Assembly (NCBI RefSeq): GCF_020215645.1
Contig: NZ_CP084058.1
Coordinates: 8,432,001 to 8,496,000, forward strand
Reading direction: 5' to 3'
DNA from: Nonomuraea gerenzanensis
Lineage (GTDB): Bacteria > Actinomycetota > Actinomycetes > Streptosporangiales > Streptosporangiaceae
Length of the DNA: 64,000 nucleotides
Made by a program: the position numbers and the translations under genes. Shown here in pieces: positions 36,255-45,584 of this stretch. Under the pieces are notes generated by a model, which was not told the origin of the DNA, searched no databases, and worked only from the letters and a program-made list of their open reading frames with translations. Positions within the stretch are counted from its first letter, which is position 1. Every line of letters begins with the position of its first letter.

Positions 36255-36842
36255 ATGTCGACCCGGATGTTCTCCGAGGACCAATTGGAGCGGCTGCGGT
36301 CCTATCCGGACATCGGCCGCGAGGATCTGATCCGGTACTTCACCCTGACGCCGGCCGACGTCGCCTTTATCGGCCCGGGCGGAGTCACGAGCCAAGTCCA
36401 AGACGGACGAGGCACTGATCGAGCGGGCGAAGGTTGGTGAGGCCCGTCAGCTGCTGCTGGATGTGATCTTGCCGGTGCTCGCCGACCCGTCCATCCCGGA
36501 CGAGCAGATCGGCGGGCTGCTGCGCAACACGATCGGGATGAGCAAGCTGCGCGAGGTCGTCTCCGAGGGCTGGAAGAAGCTCCCCGCGACCACGGCCGCC
36601 TGTCGGCCCTGCATGCCTCCTACACCTACCTGCGCCAGTTCACCCCACAGGTGCTGGCGGCGATCGACTTCCAGGGCGGGACCGGCACCGCAGAGCTGAT
36701 GGAGGCGGTGGCCCTCTTGAAGCGGCTCAATGAGAGCGGCGGACGCAAGGTGCCCGAGGGGGCGCCGACCTCGTTCGTGCCCACCCGCTACGCCGAGTAC
36801 CTGGCCAAGGCACGAAAAGACGGCGACGAGACCCGGGGCTGA
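36255..36842 (+). pseudogene. Tn3-family transposase remnant (second copy)
   Basis: MSTRMFSEDQLERLRSYPDI GREDLIRYFTLTPADVAFIG matches the N terminus of the 22-25 kb transposase, then jumps at ~36385 to [40 protein letters not shown] (about residue 340 of the full protein). A further frameshift near 36600 precedes [24 protein letters not shown]. It ends at TGA 36842 with the catalytic domain lost. The ~60 bp upstream still resemble the other copy's upstream DNA, but no good terminal repeat is present. Confidence 0.88.
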
Positions 36843-36862
36843 AGGAGATGCTCTCGACCGTG

Positions 36863-37025
36863 GTGCCGAATCCGCGGTAAATTCCACAGGGGCCTCGCCA
36901 CCCGAGACCTGCCAGAAGCGCACGGTGTCGTCCGCGCCGCCACTGGCCAGCCATTGGCCGTCCGGGCTGAAAGCTACGCCGTTCACCGCACCTTCGTGGC
37001 CACGCAACCGCCGCGCGTCTGCGAC
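36863..37025 (-). pseudogene. WD40-repeat fragment
   Basis: The minus strand encodes one WD40 blade, [37 protein letters not shown], and little else, bounded by a Tn3 remnant and an integrase remnant. It is a piece of a larger WD40 protein. Confidence 0.75.
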
Positions 37026-38361
37026 GACTGCGGTCAGCTGCGCCCGCATGCCGGTCACGGCCTGTGCTCGGCCTGCTGGCAGCGCCGCCCCGAACGGGCC
37101 TTCGTCGCCGGCCAGCACCTCATCGCTGGGCTGACTGCCCCGCCTGCCTGGCTGGGCGAGCTCATCGGCCACCTGGCCGCCGGTCACTCTCCGGCCCGAG
37201 CCTGCGTTCTGATCGGCCGGTTGGGACGGCTGCTGGGCGACGAGCACCCCAACCACCCCCAAGCCTTGCTGGAACGGGCCCGGCTGTCCGGCCGCTCAAT
37301 GGGGCCCTTGGCCCGGGGACTAGAGGTCTTCTTCGTCGAACGCGGGCCGGCGCTGGCCACCGATCACGCCGAACGGCTGGCCGCCGGACGCCGTCGCCGC
37401 CGGATCGACGCCGTCCTCGAGTCGCTGCGGCCTGCGGCGGAGGTCTTCAACACCTTCCTGCTGCGCTCCCGCGAGCGCGCCCGCAGGGCCGGGACGCTGC
37501 CCCGCGCCGACGTCACACTCGACATCAAACTGTCCACCCTGCGCGATCTGGCCGAGCACGTCTGCGCGCGCGGCAAGCAGGACTGGGCCCTGGTCGACGT
37601 GCACGACATCGTGGCGTTCCTGGCCGCCCAGCCCAAGAACCGGCCCCGGCGGCTGCAGATCGCCCGGCAGTTCTTCCGCTTCGCCAAGACCCACAAGATG
37701 ATCCTGATCGATCCCACCGGCGAACTGCCGGCAAAGGCGGCCAAGGGCTTCATCGGCCAGCCCCTCACCCTCGACCAGCAGCGACGCCTCTTCCGGAGAT
37801 GGATCACCGACCCGGCTGTCCACCCGCACGAGGCTCTGCTGGGCGTCCTCGCCCTGCTGCACGGCGCCTCCAGCAGCGAGGTCCGCCACCTGCGCCTGGA
37901 CGACATCGACTGGGCCGGCCCGTCTCGGGAAACGCCCCCATCCGGTGCCCCTGGACCCGGCCAGCTGGACCGCCGTGCAGCGGTGTCTGGCCCACTGGGA
38001 GAACCTGCGTACCGGCAACCCGCATCTGATGGTCACCAAGGGCACCAAAGCGGGCAGGAACTCGGCCTCCGTCGCCCCTGTCAGCCACGTCCTGGACCCG
38101 GCCGGCATCTCGCCACGGACGATCCGCTCCACCCGCCTGATCGATCTGGTCAACACCATGGATGCCAAACTCGTCGCCGCAGCCTTCGACATGAACCCCG
38201 AAGGCGTCATGATCTACCTCGCCGACCACGTCGACGATGGCCGCCTTGCCCATGGAAAATCAAAGGTGAGCAACCAGAAGGGGCCACGACGACTCACACC
38301 GCCGTCGCGGTTGGCGATTCGGCATTCCAGCACCCAACGGATGCTTTGGGGACGGCATTGA
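37010..38361 (+). pseudogene. Tyrosine recombinase/integrase, frameshifted
   Basis: A cysteine-pair N terminus ([20 protein letters not shown]) leads to a long helical region and a catalytic-domain start LLGVLALLHGASSSEVRHLR LDDID (catalytic Arg in EVRHLR). Near 37920 the frame shifts; the next frame continues VPLDPASWTAVQRCLAHWEN, SPRTIRSTRLIDLVNTMDAK and FDMNPEGVMIYLADHVDD, the C-terminal part of an actinobacterial integrase family. The 5' end is fused to a WD40 fragment. Confidence 0.75.
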
Positions 38362-38599
38362 ACTCACCCCTGCCGCTATCCATGCCGCCAGCTTCATGCC
38401 CAGGAGGATCGGCACGCTCTTCGCCGGTCACCTCCGTCATGGACAGCCCCCGTGGACCCTGCCCGACGTGCGATCGCGGCCCCAAGCGAAACGACGCCAC
38501 CACAAGACCCGCTGAGCCCTCCGCGCGGTGCAACATGTGAGACTTCGACACCACCTCACACACGTTCACGCGAACATGTGCGCTTTCGAAAACGACTCA
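38362..38599. other. Gap, no gene seen
   Basis: Between integrase and IstB remnants; no coding, repeat or RNA signal recognised. Confidence 0.4.
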
Positions 38600-38790
38600 T
38601 TTGAAGCGATCGCGATGGAAGTCTCGCTCGTCCCGTTCGGTGATCACTTGGAAGAGCAGTTCGGCACCACGCCGGTCCAGCTCCATGTGGCCCAGCTCGT
38701 CAAGACACAGCAGCTCGACGCGGCTGTAGCGGGCGATGGTCTTGGTGAGCATCTTCTCATCGGCGGCATCGACCAGCTCGTTGATCCAGG
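38600..38790 (-). pseudogene. IS21-family IstB ATPase fragment
   Basis: The minus strand encodes WINELVDAADEKMLTKTIAR YSRVELLCLDELGHMELDRR GAELLFQVITERDE, the Walker B segment and following helix of IstB transposition helpers. Both ends are missing. Confidence 0.85.
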
Positions 38791-38917
38791 GGTTGAGGAG
38801 GCTTACAGGGCCTCAAGCAACTCAAGGGTTATTAGTTAGACCTCCCAGACCTGCGACAGCGCACCCCGGGTTGCGCGTCCTCCTCTCGCAGACCTGCCCG
38901 GGGCAGTGTGGCGTGGT

Positions 38918-40534
38918 TCAGCCGAGCTCAGCGGGCAGGTCACGCGGATTCACCTTGGCCACGATCAGCACCGGCGCGCTGGACGCCTTCGCCGTGGCGA
39001 GCGCTTGGTCGAGGGCCGCCGTGGTGGTGACGGATTGGGCGGCCTGCACGCCGAGCCCGTTGGCGAACTTGACGAAGTCCCAGCGGTTGAGCACGACGTA
39101 CGGCTTGGGCTGGGTGGTGGGATCGCTGAAGTAGTCGGCGTCGAGCAGGAACTGCTCGAAGGCGTAGATGCCATTGTCGATCACGACCACGACCGGGTTG
39201 CGTGCGTAGCGGACCATGGTGGACAGCGCTTGGGCGGTCATGTGGAAACCACCGTCGCCGCAGATGACCAGCGGGCGCCGGGTCGAGCCGAACGACGCCC
39301 CGACCGCCGCCGCCACCGAGTGTCCGATCGAGGCCCACACGGCCCCGCACAGGAAACCGTCGCGGCCCTTGACCGGTAGGTGAGCGGCGGAGTGCACGCC
39401 GAGGAACGTGTCGGGAATGACCAGCCAGGACGGGTCGAGCGCGGCGCCGATGCGCTCGAACACCTGGCGGTAGGTCAGCGGGCCCGCGGCCGTGGGCGTG
39501 ACCGGGTCGACGGCGGCCGGTAGCGGTCGCGGCGCCGCCTTGGCGGCCTCGGTGACGAGTGCGGTGATCAGCGCGCCGAGCTGCGCGTTCTGCTTGGCGG
39601 CGGTCTTGATTTTCACCTTGCCGTCGTAGGCGGTGATGATGCGGTTGGTGCCGGTACGGACGAGCGTGGCGTAGCTGCTGGGAAACACACAGCCGAGCAT
39701 CACCAGCAGGTCGGCCTGCGCGACGGCGTTCGCGGCCGGCAGCGAGTGCGGCGGGGCGTAGACGCCGGCCCAGCCGCCGCCCTGCTCGGGCAGCACTCCC
39801 TTGGCCGGCAACTGGACCGACCAGCGCACACCGAGCTTGGCGATCAGGTCGGCGACCTTGTCGGCGAGCCCGTGGCGCTGGATCTCGATGCCGACCAGGA
39901 TCAACGGCGACGTCGCGGCGCGTACCAGGCCGACGATCGTGCCGGCGAGTTGCTCCTCGGTACCCGCAGGCGGTTCGGTGACCGGCAGGGATCCGGACGG
40001 GGCCGGGCAGGTCGCCGTCCAGATGTCCCGGTTGATCTCGATGTAGACGGGTCGCTTGCGTTTGAGCGCGGTGGCGATCGCGGCGTCGACCGCGCCCGGC
40101 ACCGCGGCGGCCGTCGCGGCGCGCGCCGCGCTCGCGGTGACCAGCTTGTAGGTGCTCAGGTCGTGGTCAGGCTGCCCGGTCGAGTGCGAGAACAGGACGT
40201 CGAAGTCCGTCAGGTTGGCGAGGTTGGCCGCGTTGGGGCCGCCGTTGACGACGACGACCGGGCTGCGCTCGACGAAGGCGCCGGCGATGGCGTTGAGCAT
40301 GCTGAGCGTGCCCGCGCCGTTGGCGACGGCTACCGCGGCGAGCCCTCTGGTCCGGGCGTAGCCGTCGGCCGCGTAGCCGGCCTCGAGGTCGCTCGCCGTG
40401 ACGACCGGCTTGACGCCGTTACGGCCGGCCGCGTCGAACAGCCCGGCGCAGTAGGCGGCGGGCACGCCGAACAGCGTGTCGACCCCCTGCTGGGTCAGCC
40501 GTTTGAGCACGTAGTCGGCGACGGTGAAAGCCAC
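38918..40534 (-). CDS. Thiamine-diphosphate-dependent 2-oxo-acid decarboxylase-like enzyme
   Basis: A 538-residue enzyme of the pyruvate/indolepyruvate decarboxylase type. The N-terminal Pyr domain has DTLFGVPAAYC and ASDLEAGYAADGYAR; the central domain and the PP domain follow, with ThDP/Mg motif VICGDGGFHMTAQAL...VIDNGIYAFEQ. The catalytic glutamate normally in NELNAxYAADGYAR is replaced by aspartate (Asp49), and the usual His-His pair reads SHST, so chemistry may differ from classical decarboxylases. GTG start at 40532-40534. It follows the DAO-like gene by 39 bp in the same direction; such an oxidase would supply 2-oxo acids as substrates. Confidence 0.88.
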   Translation of the reverse strand: MAFTVADYVLKRLTQQGVDTLFGVPAAYCAGLFDAAGRNGVKPVVTASDLEAGYAADGYARTRGLAAVAVANGAGTLSMLNAIAGAFVERSPVVVVNGGPNAANLANLTDFDVLFSHSTGQPDHDLSTYKLVTASAARAATAAAVPGAVDAAIATALKRKRPVYIEINRDIWTATCPAPSGSLPVTEPPAGTEEQLAGTIVGLVRAATSPLILVGIEIQRHGLADKVADLIAKLGVRWSVQLPAKGVLPEQGGGWAGVYAPPHSLPAANAVAQADLLVMLGCVFPSSYATLVRTGTNRIITAYDGKVKIKTAAKQNAQLGALITALVTEAAKAAPRPLPAAVDPVTPTAAGPLTYRQVFERIGAALDPSWLVIPDTFLGVHSAAHLPVKGRDGFLCGAVWASIGHSVAAAVGASFGSTRRPLVICGDGGFHMTAQALSTMVRYARNPVVVVIDNGIYAFEQFLLDADYFSDPTTQPKPYVVLNRWDFVKFANGLGVQAAQSVTTTAALDQALATAKASSAPVLIVAKVNPRDLPAELG

Positions 40535-40573
40535 GATGACGCTCCAGTGCAGGCCCGCCGGGGCGGGGATCGG

Positions 40574-41671
40574 TCAGTCGGAGACGGAGAGCCTGGGGTC
40601 GACCAGCCGCCTGTTGCGCGGGTGGTCGATGTGATCGATGGGCATCGGCACGGGTGCCAGCTGACCGAACGCGGCGGCGATGACGTCCACCAGTTCCTTG
40701 CACTTGGCGGGGTTGAGGTCCTCGTCCTCCTTGCCCCGGTCGGTGGTGCCGCCGATGACGACGTGGTCGGAGCGCGGGAACAGGTAGCCGTTGCGGCTGT
40801 AGAGGTACTGCAGGGCCGGCTGCGCCGGCAGCATCGCGAGGTAGCCTCTGACTCCGACCATCTCGGTGTCGTTCCACAGCTTCTTGGCGCCCATCCCCGT
40901 ACAGTTGATGATGATCTTTTGCGGCACCGTCGCGAAGATGTCGGCCTTGGAGGCGAACTTCTTGTCCACGAAGGTGACGCCGCGCGCCTCCAGATCGCTC
41001 TTCAGCCGCGGCAGGAAGATGGGCGGCTCGATCAGCAGCGTCTGGTACAGGAATCCGAGCTGGGTGTGGTTCTGGAACGGCAGGCGGTCCAGCCGCCGGC
41101 GAGCCGGCAGCAGGCCGGGAAGGAGGTTCAGCACCATCTCCAGGCCGTCAGCCGGCTTGGGGCAGTAGTTGGGCCTCTCGCAGACGCCGAAGCCCTTGCC
41201 GATGCTGTCCTTGAAGGTGGTGTAGGACGTTTTGATGATCGCCTTGAGATCCTGCTGGTTCATGGCCGTCTCGACGACGGACACCGCCCACTGGCCGCCT
41301 GCCTTGAACGACGTGGTGTCCGTCAGCTTGCGGTCAGAGAAAATCCTGATCTTGAGCCCCAGGTCGAGCAGCATCGTGGCGGCGGTCAGGCCCATGACGC
41401 CGGCGCCGAGCACCGCGGCCTCTGTCTGAGGGGAGGTGGTCAGGAACTGCCGGACCATGTCCTTCACCTTGGCCGCGCAACCCCAGCTCAACGAGATGCC
41501 GGCGCCACCGTGACCGTAGTTGTGGACGATGAACCGGCCGGACGTCTGCTCGTAGTTCAGCCGGAAGGTTCCCTTGCGATACGGACGCACTCCGGTGACG
41601 CACGCCCCGGGCACGCTCGGATCGAAGGAGAAGTCCGGTGTCGGCAGATTGATGAGCTCCCGAACGTGCAT
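40574..41671 (-). CDS. DAO-type flavoprotein with circularly permuted motif order
   Basis: A 365-residue FAD oxidoreductase with D-amino-acid-oxidase motifs in an unusual order. The substrate-side motifs that close canonical DAO come first: TGVRPYRKGTFRLNY (29-32 RPYR) and RFIVHNYGHGGAGISLSWGC (50-58). The FAD-binding start VLGAGVMGLTAATMLL (89-98) and TTSFKAGGQW (119-128) follow, then INCTGMGAKKLW, VRGYLAMLP and GYLFPRSDHVVIGGTT, and the protein ends soon after. So residues ~20-80 correspond to the normal C terminus. ATG 41669-41671 was chosen because it precedes these motifs closely. Likely oxidises D-amino acids or related amines to 2-oxo acids, feeding the downstream ThDP enzyme; specificity unknown. 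Confidence 0.88.
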   Translation of the reverse strand: MHVRELINLPTPDFSFDPSVPGACVTGVRPYRKGTFRLNYEQTSGRFIVHNYGHGGAGISLSWGCAAKVKDMVRQFLTTSPQTEAAVLGAGVMGLTAATMLLDLGLKIRIFSDRKLTDTTSFKAGGQWAVSVVETAMNQQDLKAIIKTSYTTFKDSIGKGFGVCERPNYCPKPADGLEMVLNLLPGLLPARRRLDRLPFQNHTQLGFLYQTLLIEPPIFLPRLKSDLEARGVTFVDKKFASKADIFATVPQKIIINCTGMGAKKLWNDTEMVGVRGYLAMLPAQPALQYLYSRNGYLFPRSDHVVIGGTTDRGKEDEDLNPAKCKELVDVIAAAFGQLAPVPMPIDHIDHPRNRRLVDPRLSVSD

Positions 41672-42317
41672 CGCGCCAGCCCCCGACTGATCGTCTTTGC
41701 GTGCAATCGGGGGCTGCCGGCTCCCATACCCCGGCAAGGGCAGGGCCGGCCCACTGCCGCCAAGCCTTGACCCTGGCCAGGGCAGTTGTTTCTCGGGCTA
41801 CCTGATGCGTGTGCGCACGTGCGCAATATCGGCTCGCTGGGGGTACGCAGTCGCGCCACGCGATGTTGGTGCTGGACACGAGCCGGTTTCACCGGCTAGC
41901 CACTTCAGACAAAACTCTCATCAAGCAGATGAACACCCAAAACCTGCCATACGAGTCAGAGTCCGGGGATCCGGCAGGCCGTCTCCCTCGTCGTGGCCCG
42001 CCCCGACGCAGCCGAGCGCCTCACCGACCCACACCAGCAGGCAAAGCGTGCTGAATATCAAAGTCAACCGCCTGGACTGGCGGCTGAGCCGAAATACCCT
42101 GGTAGAACGCGTCGCCCCACGGCGGTACGCGGTCGGAGGCAGCGCCGACGAGCCGGGACAGAAAATCGGCAGCCCACCGGCACAACACCCTCATCCGAGA
42201 GGGTGTGGCAAGCAGAACTCCAGGTTCGCCTTCGTGAGGGGTCGCCCTACCAGGCCATCCAGGGTGCCGTCCCGACGTCCATCGGGAACCGGCTGCCTTC
42301 ATGAGGAAGGAACGAGG
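41672..42317. other. Gap upstream of a small secreted protein
   Basis: No gene supported. Two small hairpins are visible: AGCCGGT/ACCGGCT near 41880-41896 and CACCCTC/GAGGGTG near 42187-42210. Confidence 0.45.
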
Positions 42318-42647
42318 ATGCACCCAAACCATCTGCTCATCACCAGTCCACTGATCACCACCCTGGTCTTCGGGTCGATCGGCATCTCGCACGCCTCAGC
42401 CATCTCAACACCTGTCAGCTCCGGCGAGACTCACGCCGCGACTGCCTCGAATGCCGTGCCACCCATTTGCAGGAAGATTCACAAGGACGAGAAGCCGTTC
42501 TGCGTAGACGGTTACGCGGACGGATTCGAGGCGGGGGCGAAATGCGGCCCGCCCCGCCAGACCGGAAGATATTCCGACGACGAGGCCTACGACGTTGGCT
42601 ACGCCGCCGGCTACAAGTCGGGAAAGAAGACCTGCCCGCCGTCGTAG
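42318..42647 (+). CDS. Small secreted protein with GYADGF/GYAAGY repeats
   Basis: A 109-residue protein with a signal peptide (MHPNHLLITSPLITTLVFGS IGISHASA). The mature part has four cysteines and two glycine-tyrosine repeats, DGYADGFEAGAKC and DVGYAAGYKSGKKTC. ATG 42318 follows GGAAGGAACGAGG. The function is unknown. Confidence 0.7.
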   Translation: MHPNHLLITSPLITTLVFGSIGISHASAISTPVSSGETHAATASNAVPPICRKIHKDEKPFCVDGYADGFEAGAKCGPPRQTGRYSDDEAYDVGYAAGYKSGKKTCPPS

Positions 42648-42705
42648 TCGGACACCAGAACGGGCCTGTCCGGGCAGTTACCGCCGGGCAGGCCTGCCGA
42701 TGCCG

Positions 42706-42999
42706 TCACCTCGTCTGCGTCCTGGCCGGGCGCGGGTCAAGGTCCCCGGCACTCGCGGGAAGCCCGGAGCAGTCGAAGGCGGCGGGCCCGGCCGCCTTGT
42801 ACCGGTAGGGGTCGCCAAGCTGGTGCTTGGCGACGGTGACCGCGGCGGCCGCGCGGGCCTGCTGGGTGATGGCCGCCGCGTGCGCGGCCGCCGCGTCCGC
42901 GGCCGGCGCGTCCGCGGCCGGCGCGTCCGCGGCCGGCGCGGTGGCGCCGACGATGATGGTCATGGCGGTGCCGTGCAGGGCCAGCGTGCGATGAATCAT
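42706..42999 (-). pseudogene. NlpC/P60 cell-wall peptidase, truncated
   Basis: A 97-residue frame: an N-terminal hydrophobic segment, three APAAD repeats (15-bp tandem units at ~42890-42940), then AVTVAKHQLGDPYRYKAAGP AAFDCSGL, which is the start of an NlpC/P60 domain with the catalytic Cys in DCSG. The frame then leaves the family and stops, so the His and third residue of the triad are missing. Confidence 0.75.
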
Positions 43000-43047
43000 G
43001 GGTTCCGCCTTTCTGCGCGAAGGTGTCGGGTGTCGTGGCGCCGGCGC

Positions 43048-43516
43048 TCATGTGCGCTCGGGGGTGCTGGGTTCGGCGGCGAGCTCGGCGACCAGCTCGG
43101 CGACGCGGCGGGCGTGCTCGCGGCTGTGCACCTGGAGGTCGATCACGGTCAGCCGGCTGGAGCTGTCAGTGATCCGGAAGTCCGCGGAGACCTTGCCGCC
43201 CGGCTCGTAGGAGGTGCGGACCCGGCGGGTCGCTGCCGAACAGCCGGCTGCGGGCGCCGGGAATGGCGGCCGCCACCGCCGCGGCGGTGGCGGCCTGCTC
43301 GTCCAGGGCGGTCAGATGATCGGCGATCGCCCGCAGCACCTTGTCCAGTTCGGCGTGGTAGTCGGGCAGCAGGCGCCGGCTGATGTCGGCGGCGATCGCC
43401 TGGGCGCCGCGGGCTGCGGCGCAGGTGATGCTGTAGCGGCAGGCCCACCAGGTGACCCGGGAGTAGTCACCGGGATAGCATCCGGCGAACTCGACCCGGC
43501 CGGGGCGTGCGGCCAT
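43048..43516 (-). pseudogene. Small accessory-element protein, frameshifted
   Basis: MAARPGRVEFAGCYPGDYSR VTWWACRYSITCAAARGAQA and a helical stretch (LDKVLRAIADHLTALDEQAA) run to ~43235, where the frame shifts; the other frame continues RRVRTSYEPGGKVSADFRIT DSSSRLTVIDLQVHSREHAR to the stop at 43048. Similar small ORFs accompany actinomycete integrative elements; no function is recognised. Confidence 0.5.
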
Positions 43517-43661
43517 GGCGCAGGGCGAGCTCTCGGGTGCCGCGGCGGATCCAGAAGCCGCCATGTCCGTCGTGGAGGTCGAGGGCATAGCCGCCGAGCA
43601 GGTTGGCGATCTGGCAGGTCAGGATGCGGGCGTCATCGATCTGAGCGTGGGTAAGGATCAT
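43467..43661 (-). CDS. Small hypothetical protein
   Basis: A 64-residue frame MILTHAQIDDARILTCQIAN LLGGYALDLHDGHGGFWIRR. It overlaps the following ORF by 50 bp in another frame, so either the two are overlapping genes or one gene broken by frameshift. Family not recognised. Confidence 0.45.
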   Translation of the reverse strand: MILTHAQIDDARILTCQIANLLGGYALDLHDGHGGFWIRRGTRELALRHGRTPRPGRVRRMLSR

Positions 43662-43734
43662 GTGCTGCTCTCCGCAGGCGAGATGAAGACGGCCCCGCCG
43701 TACGGGCGGGGCCGGACCGGCGGCGAACCGGGTG

Positions 43735-43925
43735 TCAGCCGGGCTGCGCGGTACCACGCAGCAGGGCCAGGACCAAGGTCATCACCTCATCCTGGTCGAC
43801 CTCGGCCGGGTCCTGGACGCCGAATGACAGGGCTGGGCACGTGGGCTCGCACTCCTCGCCGGCCTCAGCCGGGCAGGCCTGGCAGGCGATGAGAGAGCGC
43901 ACGTCGGCTCGGTCGTAGACGTGCG
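43735..43925 (-). CDS. Small cysteine-rich hypothetical protein, start uncertain
   Basis: About 63 residues: THVYDRADVRSLIACQACPA EAGEECEPTCPALSFGVQDP, with a CxxC...CxxxC cluster that could bind zinc, then DEVMTLVLALLRGTAQPG. No ATG, GTG or TTG fits at the expected start, so it may be a fragment or use CTG. Confidence 0.35.
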
Positions 43926-44095
43926 TCAGCGGGCCGTCCGGGAGACGACGGCGAGCGGCACGGCGTCGGGCGCCGGCTCGCAGAGGTGCTCGTGGCGCCA
44001 GGTTTCCAGGTCCGCGACATGGCGGGCGCTGGGCCGCTGCGTCCAGATGGCGAAGCGGTTCCACAGGCTGAGCTGGTCACCAGAGCGCGGGCGGC
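43926..44095 (-). CDS. Small hypothetical fragment next to IS3
   Basis: SLWNRFAIWTQRPSARHVAD LETWRHEHLCEPAPDAVPLA VVSRTAR reads like a real protein, and its stop is just before the cysteine-rich ORF. No start codon is evident and the IS3 element lies upstream, so it is probably truncated. Confidence 0.35.
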
Positions 44096-44181
44096 CTAGG
44101 GGAATTCTTCGATCTCGCCGGGCGTGATGCGGGCGGCGACGTTCGTGACGTGCTTCGTCAGGCTGACCAGGGTGTGGCGGG

Positions 44182-45111
44182 TCAGGATGTGCTGTTTCTT
44201 TCGAGATGGGGTGGCGTGCTGGCGGCGGCGCGGCCGTAGTGCACGTCGACGGGGTGGTGGTAGCCGATCCCGGAGTGGAAGTGATCATGGTTGTACCAGG
44301 CGTAGAACTCCTGGCAGAAGACGCGGGCGTGTTCGATGGAGCCGAACCGGCCGGGGAAGATGGGGCAGTACTTCAGTGTCTTGAAGCTCGCTTCGACGTG
44401 CGGGTTGTCGTTGGAGGTCCGAGGCCGGGAATGAGACTTGGCCACGCCCAGGTCGATGAGGAGTTCGGCGAGGGTCTTGGAGGTCATCGAGCTGCCGCGG
44501 TCAGCGTGCAGGGTGAGGGTGCCTGCGTCGATGCCGTGCTTGCGTGCGGTCGCTTCGATGAGGTGTCGGGCCAGGTCAGCCGATTCGCGGGAGGCGACCA
44601 TCCAGCCGACGACGTAGCGGCTGAACAGATCGATGATGGTGTAGAGGCAGTACCAGACGCCCTTGTCCGGGCCGCGCAGCTTGGTGATGTCCCAGGCCCA
44701 GACCTGGTTGGGGGCGTCGGCGACCAGCTCGGACACCGCCCGGGGCGGATGGGTCGCCTGCCGGCGCCGGTCGGTGCCCACCTCGCCGTGCTGGCGCAGG
44801 ATGCGGTACATGGTCGACTCCGACGCCAGATACACGCCCTCGTCGAGCAGGCTGTAGTAGGCGGTGGCCGGGGAGGCGTCGGCAAAGCGCTCGTTCAGCA
44901 CCGCGCGGACCTGGTCGCGCTCGGCCGGCGACAATGCGGCCGGGTGCGGCTTGCGCGGCCGGGCGGGCCGCACCGGAGCCGGGCTCTGGCGGTGGTGGCG
45001 ATACCAGGTCGCCTGCGACACCCCGGCCGCCGTGCAGGCGTTGCGCCGCCCCAGCAGCGGCACCAGTTCCTCGATCGCCTCGGCCTGGGCAGCCTGGAAG
45101 GTCTCGGTCAC
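44182..45111 (-). CDS. IS3-family transposase OrfB (DDE integrase)
   Basis: A 309-residue transposase. Helix-turn-helix and HTH_21-type N terminus ([34 protein letters not shown]), then the rve domain with the DDE residues in [19 protein letters not shown] and [13 protein letters not shown]. Its start overlaps the OrfA stop by ATGA. The frame is intact. Confidence 0.93.
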   Translation of the reverse strand: MTETFQAAQAEAIEELVPLLGRRNACTAAGVSQATWYRHHRQSPAPVRPARPRKPHPAALSPAERDQVRAVLNERFADASPATAYYSLLDEGVYLASESTMYRILRQHGEVGTDRRRQATHPPRAVSELVADAPNQVWAWDITKLRGPDKGVWYCLYTIIDLFSRYVVGWMVASRESADLARHLIEATARKHGIDAGTLTLHADRGSSMTSKTLAELLIDLGVAKSHSRPRTSNDNPHVEASFKTLKYCPIFPGRFGSIEHARVFCQEFYAWYNHDHFHSGIGYHHPVDVHYGRAAASTPPHLERNSTS

Positions 45112-45518
45112 TGCTCGCCCCGGCCCGGCGGTGTCTCGCTGCTGGTGGCGAGCTGATCCAGCAGCGCGAAGAGCTTTCCCTGCACCTCGATCACCTGACG
45201 GGTCTGGCCAAGCTCGGCACGCAGCCGCTCGACCTCCGCCTGCAGCTTGTCGATCTCCTTGTCACGCGGGTCGGCCTTCGGCCGTCCGACCGGACGGGCC
45301 AGCGCCTGCTCCGCACCGTGATCCCGCGCGGTGCGCCAGCTGGAGATCAGCGACGAGTACAGGCCCTCCCGGCGCAGCAACGCGCCCTTGCCCGCCTTGT
45401 CCAGACGGTCGTACTCCTCCAGGATCCGGGCCTTGTAAGCGGCGGAGTAGGAACGCGGACGCCCTCGTTCACGCACCTGAGGATCAGGAACCTCCGGATC
45501 CGGCTTGCTTGCTCCCAC
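45108..45518 (-). CDS. IS3-family transposase OrfA
   Basis: A 136-residue DNA-binding subunit: [20 protein letters not shown], a helix-turn-helix ([20 protein letters not shown]) and a leucine-zipper coiled coil ([20 protein letters not shown]). OrfAB fusion by frameshifting or coupled translation is normal for IS3. The right end of the element is near 45581 (reverse complement TGGACAGAGGTAGCAAATAG); the left end was not located. Confidence 0.9.
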   Translation of the reverse strand: MGASKPDPEVPDPQVRERGRPRSYSAAYKARILEEYDRLDKAGKGALLRREGLYSSLISSWRTARDHGAEQALARPVGRPKADPRDKEIDKLQAEVERLRAELGQTRQVIEVQGKLFALLDQLATSSETPPGRGEQ

Positions 45519-45584
45519 GAAGGGATGTCTCCTTCCCCACCCTCAGCACAGAGTTTCATGCCTATTTGCTACCTCTGTCCATTT

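Noticed and set aside
39746..41770. A 674-codon plus-strand open frame
   Set aside because: Antisense to the DAO-like and ThDP genes; no recognisable domain, typical high-GC shadow.
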